Part shown: piece by piece, positions 1 through 6,108 of the stretch
How the letters are laid out: each line of letters opens with the position of its first letter
Position numbering within the stretch: the first letter of the stretch is position 1
DNA from: Actinomycetes bacterium
GTDB taxonomy: Bacteria > Actinomycetota > Coriobacteriia > WRKU01
Length of the DNA: 6,618 nucleotides
NCBI GenBank assembly: GCA_009781565.1
Contig: WQXV01000065.1
Span: forward strand, 1 to 6,618
Direction of reading: 5' to 3'
Translations under genes and position numbers: made by a program
Notes under the pieces: model-generated
Databases searched by the model: none
The model's input: the letters and a program-made list of their open reading frames with translations, nothing else
Told to the model about the DNA's origin: nothing

Positions 1-26
1 ACTCTGCTCAAGGTGGGCGCATGCAT
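1..26 (-). CDS. Possible start of the gene after ftsZ (only nine codons in window)
   Basis: Beyond the ftsZ stop there is a 44-base spacer with no stem and T-run terminator, then an ATG at 26 followed by HAPTLSRV up to the left edge. Of the three minus-strand frames, this is the only one with an ATG that is still open at the edge. No good ribosome binding site is seen; the nearest purine-rich stretch is GCGAAAG. In many Gram-positive dcw clusters the next gene encodes a PgeF/YfiH-type multicopper-fold protein, and the short N-terminus would allow that. Nine codons cannot identify it, and the ATG could be accidental. Confidence 0.25.
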
Positions 27-70
27 CGTATTGTACTTTCGCTACCTGCTACCCATGGTATGAGAGCGTT

Positions 71-1153
71 CTAGCGCGTCTTGAGAAAATCAGGTAGCTC
101 AAGACCATCGGCATCGTCATCGTCCCCACCTAAGGTTAGAGGCGTGAAACCGACGGTATCTCCCCCGACACCGGTCATACCCATCCGGTTGCTACCCGGC
201 TTCGTGCCGGAGAATCCGGTCGCCACCACGGTGACACGTACCGCATCTCCGAGCGCGTCATCGATGACGGTACCGAAGATGATGTTGGCATCAGGTGAAG
301 CGGAGTTGGCGACGATCTCGGCTGCTTGGTTGGCTTCAAGGATGCCCAGGTCACTTCCACCAGCGATCGAAAGCAAGATCCCGTTTGCACCTTGGATCGA
401 GGACTCGAGCAGCGGACTTGAGATGGCAGCGGTCGCAGCTTCGGTCGCACGATCGTCACCGGCCGATACCCCGATACCCATAAGCGCCGATCCGGCATCT
501 TCCATGATGGTGCGCACGTCAGCGAAGTCGAGGTTGATAAGACCCGGTATGGTGATCAGGTCGGTGATACCTTGCGTGCCTTGACGCAAGACGTCATCAG
601 CATAGCGGAATGCATCAAGCATCGAGGTCTTCTTCTCTGCGATCTGTAGAAGACGATCGTTGGGGATGATGATGAGGGTGTCGACCGCTTCGCGCAACTC
701 TTTGATACCTTCTTCGGCTTGCTGGGCGCGTTTGCGTCCCTCGAACGAGAAGGGGCGGGTCACGATACCGACGGTAAGTGCTCCGATCTCTTCTTTGGCG
801 ATGCGTGCGATGACCGGAGCCGCACCGGTGCCGGTACCTCCGCCTTCGCCCGCAGCGATAAAGACCATATCGGCGCCCTGGAGTGCTTCGCGCAACTCAT
901 CGCGGTTCTCCTCAGCGGCTTCCATACCTACTTGAGGATTCGCTCCTGCTCCCAGGCCCTTGGTCAAGTTCACACCGATGTGGACCTTGTAGTCCGCATC
1001 ACTCATCAGCAGAGCTTGTGCGTCGGTGTTGACCGCGATGAACTCGACGCCTTTCACCCCTGCCTCTATCATTCGATTGATCGCATTGGTCCCACCGCCA
1101 CCAACGCCTATGACCTTGATCACTGCGAGGTAATTTGCACCGGTCTCCAACAT
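71..1153 (-). CDS. ftsZ: FtsZ, tubulin-like GTPase of the division ring
   Basis: FtsZ polymerises with GTP into the cytoplasmic Z-ring that places and organises septal wall synthesis. The 360-residue product is complete. It has the nucleotide loop GVGGGGTNAINRM (16-28), the tubulin signature GGGTGTG (104-110) and TRPFSFEGRKR (132-142). The T7 catalytic loop NLDFADVRTIM (207-217) has the GTPase aspartates at 209 and 212. The globular part ends near 316 (VVATGFSG). A short linker containing GGDDDDADG follows, then the conserved C-terminal peptide LELPDFLKTR (351-360), which in other bacteria binds membrane tethers and regulators such as SepF or FtsA. The start ATG at 1153 has GAGGAG 6 bases upstream. 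The N-terminal extension is only about 11 residues. With no ftsA nearby, a SepF-type tether is the likely partner, but it is not in this window. The gene is intact with no odd residues in the motifs. Confidence 0.98.
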   Translation of the reverse strand: MLETGANYLAVIKVIGVGGGGTNAINRMIEAGVKGVEFIAVNTDAQALLMSDADYKVHIGVNLTKGLGAGANPQVGMEAAEENRDELREALQGADMVFIAAGEGGGTGTGAAPVIARIAKEEIGALTVGIVTRPFSFEGRKRAQQAEEGIKELREAVDTLIIIPNDRLLQIAEKKTSMLDAFRYADDVLRQGTQGITDLITIPGLINLDFADVRTIMEDAGSALMGIGVSAGDDRATEAATAAISSPLLESSIQGANGILLSIAGGSDLGILEANQAAEIVANSASPDANIIFGTVIDDALGDAVRVTVVATGFSGTKPGSNRMGMTGVGGDTVGFTPLTLGGDDDDADGLELPDFLKTR

Positions 1154-1436
1154 ATTGTTCTCCTCGTCCTTCTACTACAACTTTAACGACCTGTTAGGTT
1201 CTTTGACCAACATTCAAGTAGTACTTAAATGCAAATTCATAACACTCTATACTCGCATTGTTATCACGGTCGTGAGCTTTTTTTCGTACAAATCTCTCAA
1301 GGAATAGTTGAGGGTTCATCATATTACCAGTTCAAAGGGTATTTTTGTGCGGTTCTATAAGATTACAGTTTGGTCACAGGCTCTGCTGTTTTATGCGTCG
1401 TTCAGGTTGGCTGCTACCTCTGCGAGTCTCGAGCAC
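1154..1436 (-). other. ftsQ-ftsZ intergenic region / ftsZ leader
   Basis: These 283 bases are the only real gap in the cluster and are visibly more AT-rich than the genes. No ftsA is present and none of the gap encodes a recognisable known protein. I looked for a promoter towards ftsZ by matching TTGnnn and TATnnT at 16-18 bases and found no convincing pair, so none is called. The gap holds two short inverted repeats (1264-1275 and 1294-1314), a run of seven A on the coding strand (1278-1284) and a 42-codon open frame (1322-1194). No terminator with a stem and T-run in the minus-strand direction is seen after ftsQ. It probably acts as a leader and promoter region for ftsZ, by analogy with other actinobacteria where ftsZ has its own promoters. 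Confidence 0.5.
1160..1165 (-). promoter_or_regulatory. ftsZ ribosome binding site (GAGGAG)
   Basis: The minus strand reads GACGAGGAG, then AACAAT, then ATG at 1153. The match and spacing are among the best in the window, in keeping with the high expression FtsZ needs. It confirms the ATG at 1153 as the start. Confidence 0.75.
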
Positions 1437-2621
1437 TTACTCAAGTTCGGTGTCAAGGCCGCGCCATGTCGGCTTGTCGACGCTGCGTACATCGATCAGC
1501 GTGACTTTGCCTTCGTGTTCTTTGAGAAGCGCAAGAGCGATCTTAGATTTCTCAGCAATGTCTTTTGAGCTACCGACCAATATCTCGACATGCTCTTGGG
1601 TGATGATCTTGGTCAAGGGGATCTCGGGCGCGCTCAAGGTCTGCACCTGCTCACGCAGGCCACTGTCGAGCCCTTGTAGGACCTCGATCGCATTGATCAC
1701 CTCTTCTGATTGCACCGGAGTTCCAAAAGTGTTCTCGGTCGGCGAGATATCTTCGATCACGATCAGCACGCTCTCATCAAGGGTTATGTCGGGATGCTCT
1801 CCTGCCGGATCGACCGCCGCTATGCTCTCGCCGTCCCGTATGACCTGGCCGAGCCATATCCCATCTTCGGAGACCAGCCAGCTCTCCTTGTTGACCATCG
1901 AGACGATACCGGCTGGCTTGCGCTCAACGATCACGACCTCAAGCGTTGAAGGGATCTTCTTGTTGATCGTAGCCTCCAAGACCCACGGATTGACCAGGAG
2001 TGATTCCTCGAGCTGTGCAGCATCAAGGGCGAGAAGCGAAGTCTGCTCATCGGTCTCGATATAGGACAAGACGTTGGAGGAAGTCAGATAGTTCGTGCCC
2101 TTCACGGTATAGTCATCGATCGCGAAATAGGGTGAGCGCAAAAAGGCGACCACACTACCCAGGAGCGCGGCAAGTATGATCCCGGTGACGATGATGACGA
2201 CCACCGTACGAATGTTGGTGCGTTGCACGCGCCTTTGCCGCTCGATGCGTTTTTGATTGACCTTACGTCTTTCCTTGGCACGGATCGGATCGGCATCATG
2301 TTCGACCGGCGGTGCGTCGGGCACGATCTCGAATCCGGCGCGTCGTTTCGCGGCTTTGGGGCGAGACTCGCGTTTCTTTACCTGTATCTTTTGCCGCTCG
2401 GGTTTGTGGGTCATTTCAGGGTACTTTGATTTGGCACGCAAAACGACCTTCTCGCCACCGTCGGCAGCAAGCATCTCTTTGGGCACCGAAGTTGATACCT
2501 CGACACGCTTGCGCTGATGACGCCGGCGCGGAGTGGTCTCGACCTTACGTTTCTGTTCCCAGTAGTCGGATCTCTTTTTGTAATCTAACGCCATATTCCT
2601 CGAAAACTCGTTGTTGTGCAT
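1437..2621 (-). CDS. ftsQ: FtsQ/DivIB, divisome scaffold protein with POTRA domain
   Basis: FtsQ (DivIB) is a single-pass membrane protein that links early and late divisome proteins through FtsL and FtsB/DivIC. The 394-residue product has a long cytoplasmic tail (1-137) very rich in K and R, one membrane helix at about 138-161 (VVVIIVTGIILAALLGSVVAF), and a POTRA domain at about 165-235. The POTRA domain ends in the typical NPWVLEATINKKIPSTLEV and ERKPAG. A beta domain follows, closing with VTLIDVRSVDKPTWRG (373-388). Two starts compete. ATG 2621 has AAAGG directly against it, with no spacing. ATG 2594 (MALDYKK) has GAGG 3 bases upstream, which is also short. I give the longer form; nine residues are in doubt. 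Either start lies inside murB (overlap 77 or 50 bases), so translation is likely coupled to murB. The tail length is unusual and fits actinobacterial FtsQ proteins. No break is seen. Confidence 0.92.
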   Translation of the reverse strand: MHNNEFSRNMALDYKKRSDYWEQKRKVETTPRRRHQRKRVEVSTSVPKEMLAADGGEKVVLRAKSKYPEMTHKPERQKIQVKKRESRPKAAKRRAGFEIVPDAPPVEHDADPIRAKERRKVNQKRIERQRRVQRTNIRTVVVIIVTGIILAALLGSVVAFLRSPYFAIDDYTVKGTNYLTSSNVLSYIETDEQTSLLALDAAQLEESLLVNPWVLEATINKKIPSTLEVVIVERKPAGIVSMVNKESWLVSEDGIWLGQVIRDGESIAAVDPAGEHPDITLDESVLIVIEDISPTENTFGTPVQSEEVINAIEVLQGLDSGLREQVQTLSAPEIPLTKIITQEHVEILVGSSKDIAEKSKIALALLKEHEGKVTLIDVRSVDKPTWRGLDTELE

Positions 2622-3501
2622 CCTTTATAAGCGCCATCACGTCCTCGCTTGACGCATTACCTCGATTGACGATGAAGTTAGCGTGCAGCTCACTGAACTG
2701 CGCACCACCTATCGTTTTGCCCTTTAATCCTACCGCTTCGATGAGTCTGCCTGCGCTATCTCCATCAGGATTCCTGAACACGCTTCCCGCGTTGGGAAGC
2801 GATAAAGGCTGGGACTTCTTGCGCAGCTCAAGCCGCTCTTGTAGGTCTTTTTGTATGGTTAGAGGGTCTTGACGCTCCTTCAAGAACAGCTCTGCTGCAA
2901 GGATCAGGGCCGCATCCCGCAGTGAAGAGGAGCGGTAGCCCCACGTGATCTCGTCGGCAGAAAGATACTGCAGTTCCACCTGATCTGTTCTCGAAAGGTC
3001 GAGCACCGTCACGGTCTTGACCACCTCGCCGATCCACCGCTTAGCGGTGCCCGCGTTCATGGCAAGCGCTCCACCGACCGTTCCCGGTATACCGACAAGG
3101 AACTCCAGATCGCTCCACCCAAGTTGGGCTGTTGTCCGTACCAGATCACCCAAAAGAGAGCCCGCATCGACCTGGACCGCGTTGTCGGTAATGCGAGGCG
3201 CAGCCACACCACGCGCCAGGGCGATGATGACACCATCATAGCCGGCGTCAGGTGCCAAGATATTGCTGCCTGAGCCCATGGTGAAGAAGGGAACATCATG
3301 CGATCGACAAAGAGCGATCACCTGCAAGAGGTTGTTATAGTCATCGCTGAGCACATCGACGGAGACCCACAGGGCTGCGGGACCACCGATTCGCAAGGTG
3401 GTATGTGCGCTCAGAGGTACCGCAGCGGTGACCGTGATTCCTGCAATCGAGGTCAGTTGCTCTTCAAGTGCCTCAAATCTCTGTCTTTGCGATACGTCTA
3501 T
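2545..3501 (-). CDS. murB: MurB, UDP-N-acetylenolpyruvoylglucosamine reductase; no standard start codon at its N-terminus
   Basis: MurB is the cytoplasmic FAD enzyme that uses NADPH to reduce UDP-GlcNAc-enolpyruvate to UDP-MurNAc, the substrate of MurC. Numbered from 3501 (318 residues, a usual length) I see TTLRIGGPA (34-42), GSGSNIL (76-82), the FAD-binding GIPGTVGGALAMNAG (137-151), YRSS (189-192), GSVFRNP with the expected proton-donor serine at 240, and KEIR with the C-terminal catalytic glutamate at about 310. The first ATG, GTG or TTG in frame is TTG at 3396, which would start inside the conserved TTLRIGGPA block and drop 35 residues. Upstream of it the frame stays open and protein-like. 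It reaches an ATA at 3501 preceded by GGAGG with 7 bases of spacing and overlapping the murC stop as ATAG. I infer this is the natural start site, either a real AUA start or an ATG changed by one base. The 3' end overlaps ftsQ. Confidence 0.93.
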   Translation of the reverse strand: MDVSQRQRFEALEEQLTSIAGITVTAAVPLSAHTTLRIGGPAALWVSVDVLSDDYNNLLQVIALCRSHDVPFFTMGSGSNILAPDAGYDGVIIALARGVAAPRITDNAVQVDAGSLLGDLVRTTAQLGWSDLEFLVGIPGTVGGALAMNAGTAKRWIGEVVKTVTVLDLSRTDQVELQYLSADEITWGYRSSSLRDAALILAAELFLKERQDPLTIQKDLQERLELRKKSQPLSLPNAGSVFRNPDGDSAGRLIEAVGLKGKTIGGAQFSELHANFIVNRGNASSEDVMALIKDAQQRVFEEYGVRLQKEIRLLGTET

Positions 3502-4948
3502 GAGACGACCTCCGTTTGTTGTGCGTTCTTCTCATCCTGGATGCGGGTGAGCTCTTTGACCAGTTCTGGTCCGATCGCGGTGACATCGCCGGCACCGATC
3601 GTCATGACCAGATCGCCAGGACGAGCAAGTGAGCTCAAATAGCGTACCGTGTCTTTGCGATGCGGCAGATAGGTCACCTGCGCGCGTGAATCGTGATCGA
3701 GAATGGCGTCGCAGATCGTGCGTCCGCTCACCCCTGGTATCGGTGCCTCACCTGCGCTATAGACATCCAGCAATACGACGCGATGCACCCCATCAAAAGA
3801 AGAGCCAACTCATGCTCAAGCGCATTGGTGCGCGAATAGCGATGGGGTTGGAACAGGGCGATCACGCGCTTGAAGTCAAGCTCGGCAGCTGCTTTGAGCA
3901 TGGCGGCTACTTCGGTCGGATGATGGGCATAATCATCGACGACGGTCACTCCTGCGACCTCACCGATCAGATCGAAGCGTCTACGGACTCCGCTATAGGT
4001 CGACAGAGCCTCTCCTGCCTCTCTCATATCAAGACCGGCACAGTAGGCTACCGCCAAGGCAGCGCACCCATTCGAGATCATGTGATCTCCGGGTGCTTGC
4101 ATCAGTGCGGTCCCGACGAGCTTTCCATCGATGAGATACTCGAATCGCGATCCCAGACCGACACGCTCGGTGACGCGGTAGACGATATCGCATTCCGGCT
4201 CGCTACCGTAGGTCACAACTCGTTTGCCGCTGGCTTGGGCGAGCGCGACCAGCGCGTGGTTATCACCGGGGACGACCACGAAGCCGTGCTCGTCGACGCG
4301 CTGCATAAAGGCGACGAAAGTATCGATGATCTCCTCGATACCACTGTAGTGGTCCAGATGATCGGCCTCAATGTTGGTGATGACAGCAATATAGGGGTTC
4401 AGGTGCAGAAATGACCCATCGCTTTCATCGGCCTCGACGACATAGTAGCTGCCCGACCCATGATCGGCGTTGGTGTCGATCCCATCGATCTCTCCACCGA
4501 CACAGAACGAGGGGTCCTGTCCCATCGCACGCATCATGGCGGTCACCATCGCCGAGGTCGATGTCTTGCCATGCGTTCCTGCAATCGCGATGGTGCGCTG
4601 ATCTCCGGCAAGATATCCCAGCATCTGGGCACGGTGCCACATCGGTATGCCGCGCTGTTTGGCTGCGAGCAACTCGGGATTGTCTTGCGCTATCGCGGTC
4701 GAATAGACCACCACATCAGCGTCTCCCAGATTATCAGCGCCATGGCCGATCATGACATCGACTCCCATCTTGCGCAGCGCGCGTGAATAACGAGATTCCT
4801 TCATATCGGATCCACTGACCGCAACACCGCGTTTGAAGAGGACGCGCGCAAGTGCACTCATCCCCGCTCCCCCGATCCCGATGAAGTGGACGTGGGCGAG
4901 AGGATGCTCGGCACCCTCGATCGTATCGAGCGACTCTTCGCGTTTCAC
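3498..4948 (-). CDS. murC: MurC, UDP-N-acetylmuramate--L-alanine ligase, frameshifted near 3799
   Basis: MurC is the cytoplasmic ATP-dependent ligase that joins L-alanine to UDP-MurNAc, the first amino acid of the peptidoglycan stem. The start is GTG at 4948, with GAGAGG 5 bases upstream. In the first frame I see the N-terminal nucleotide loop GIGGAGMS (24-31), the ATP P-loop GTHGKTS (124-130), EADESD (172-177), NIEADHLDH (192-200), HHPTE (342-346) and FQPHRYSRT (366-374). After residue 383 this frame turns into unrelated sequence and stops at 3728. The true C-terminus continues in the next frame from about 3797 to the TAG at 3498, with LLDVYSAGEAPIPGVSG and GDLVMTIGAGDV. Adding one base between 3800 and 3799 (a G on the coding strand) restores ELALAFDGVHRVVLLDVY and gives a normal 483-residue enzyme. 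As written, the product is 406 residues and lacks about 100 native C-terminal residues of the third domain. MurC is essential, so a sequence error is the first explanation; real mutation or recoding is less likely. Confidence 0.93.
3509..3513 (-). promoter_or_regulatory. murB ribosome binding site (GGAGG) before a non-standard ATA start
   Basis: The minus strand reads ACGGAGG, then seven bases, then ATA at 3501. The spacing is ideal for initiation at 3501, and no ATG, GTG or TTG lies in the murB frame until 3396. The site lies in the last codons of murC. It is the main evidence that murB naturally starts here rather than at the internal TTG. Confidence 0.6.
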
Positions 4949-4950
4949 TG

Positions 4951-6108
4951 CTACCTCTCCCCTATCTTGGCTCGCCCAGCTTGCGCACTGGTGCGAGCAA
5001 CGTGTTCCAGTGCGCTGAGCGCGTCCTGCGTTGCCAACGAGCGAGATCTACGACTCATCTCTTCGCGGGTGTTTTGATCTGCGATCAGATCGGTGACGGT
5101 CTTTCCAAAGAGCGGAGTGTCCAGATCATCATCGTCAAGCATGACCGCGGCTCCCACCTCGGTGAGCGCTCGAGCGTTCTTGCGCTGGTGATCTCCGGTG
5201 GCATGCGGGAAGGGCACCAGGATCGAAGGGATCGCCAACGCAGCGATCTCGGCGATCGAGGTCGATCCCGCGCGTGAGATCACCAGATCGGCGGCAGGCA
5301 TGATCGTGTCCATCCTATCGATATAGTCGACGAGATGATAGCGATCACCGAGCTCCTCTCGATTGCCGAGCATCTCGGCGATCTGTGCGTGGTCACGCGG
5401 ACCGGTCGCATGCATGAGGCGCACGCGCGGATCTTCGAGGAGCTTTCGCGCGATCGCGGCAAAGCCTTTGTTGAGATTGCGCGCTCCTCGACTCCCGCCA
5501 AAGACCAGCACGAAGACATCGTCCTCGTCCAGACCAAGCTGGGCTCTTGCCTGCTCACGCGAGGTCGCCAGCATCTCGGGGCGCACCGGATTGCCGGTGG
5601 TGATCACCTGACCGTCGGTGCTGCGCTCGGCCTGCTCGCGTGCGGTATCAAAAGTCAATGCGACCGAGGTGGCTTGTTTGGCCAGCTGGGCATTTGCCTT
5701 GCCCATCACGGAGTTCTGTTCATGAAGTACGATCGGTACTGCTCGGCGCGCAGCAGCCCACACGATCGGCGCGCAGACATATCCGCCAAAACCGATGACC
5801 ACATCGGGATGAAACGTGTCGATGATGCGCAGAGCCGGACGACGGGCGCGCAGCCATGAGAGCGGTGCGGTGATAAGCGTCGAATAGTGTGCGCGATCCG
5901 GCCCGCGCCAGATCGTGTAGTCTGACTCAAGAGGCCTGACATCGAGCGCTACAAAGGCGATACCGGCATCACACGCCAGCTTTTGCTCAAGCGAGTCTGG
6001 CGTACCCACATAGAGCACCTCGTCAGATGAGGTGATCAGCCTATGAGCCAGTGCGAGAGCTGGGTAGATGTGACCGGCTGTCCCACCGCCACTCAAGATC
6101 ACCTTCAT
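4951..6108 (-). CDS. murG: MurG, UDP-GlcNAc:lipid I N-acetylglucosaminyltransferase
   Basis: MurG is the peripheral membrane GT-B (family GT28) enzyme that transfers GlcNAc from UDP-GlcNAc to lipid I, making lipid II on the inner face of the membrane. With the start chosen here it has 385 residues, slightly longer than the usual 350-380. Motifs in order are the N-terminal glycine loop GGGTAGH (7-13), HEQN (129-132), GNPVR (172-176), the second glycine loop GGSRGARN (204-211), SRAGSTSIAE (278-287) and PHATGDHQ (301-308), which bind lipid I and UDP-GlcNAc. The frame is open up to 6270, but conservation begins at MKVILSGGG. The ATG at 6108 has GGAGG 8 bases upstream (6117-6121), whereas the ATG at 6114 would leave only 2 bases of spacing. 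The start lies inside ftsW, and the TAG stop sits 2 bases before the murC start, inside the murC ribosome binding site region, which suggests coupled translation. The gene looks intact. Confidence 0.97.
   Translation of the reverse strand: MKVILSGGGTAGHIYPALALAHRLITSSDEVLYVGTPDSLEQKLACDAGIAFVALDVRPLESDYTIWRGPDRAHYSTLITAPLSWLRARRPALRIIDTFHPDVVIGFGGYVCAPIVWAAARRAVPIVLHEQNSVMGKANAQLAKQATSVALTFDTAREQAERSTDGQVITTGNPVRPEMLATSREQARAQLGLDEDDVFVLVFGGSRGARNLNKGFAAIARKLLEDPRVRLMHATGPRDHAQIAEMLGNREELGDRYHLVDYIDRMDTIMPAADLVISRAGSTSIAEIAALAIPSILVPFPHATGDHQRKNARALTEVGAAVMLDDDDLDTPLFGKTVTDLIADQNTREEMSRRSRSLATQDALSALEHVARTSAQAGRAKIGER
4954..4959 (-). promoter_or_regulatory. murC ribosome binding site (GAGAGG)
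   Basis: The minus strand reads GGGGAGAGG followed by TAGCA and then GTG. The murG stop codon TAG lies in the spacer between this site and the murC GTG start. Termination of murG and initiation of murC are therefore likely coupled. The site supports the GTG at 4948 as the true start. Confidence 0.65.

Noticed and set aside
81..584. 167-codon plus-strand open frame opposite ftsZ
   Set aside because: It is the mirror of ftsZ codons. Its product is a low-complexity S/P/A-rich string with no domain, while the minus strand encodes a full FtsZ.
1264..1284. Plus-strand hairpin followed by seven T, resembling a terminator
   Set aside because: The stem is only 4-5 base pairs with a tiny loop, and no plus-strand gene leads into it. 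In the direction of the real genes the run is A, before the stem.
1154..1436. A sigma-70-type promoter for ftsZ
   Set aside because: Several TTGnnn hexamers exist (such as TTGAAC, TTGAGA, TTGTAC and TTGCAT), but none has a good -10 at 16-18 bases, so a call would be guesswork.
3794..3802. Programmed -1 frameshift in murC
   Set aside because: The coding-strand sequence CTTCTTTTG is not a canonical heptamer and re-pairing after slippage would be poor. I noticed no clear downstream hairpin, and recoding in murC is not known to me. A sequence error or mutation is simpler.
3629..4414. 261-codon plus-strand open frame opposite murC
   Set aside because: The opposite strand carries all MurC motifs in this interval, and the plus-strand product matches no family I recognise.
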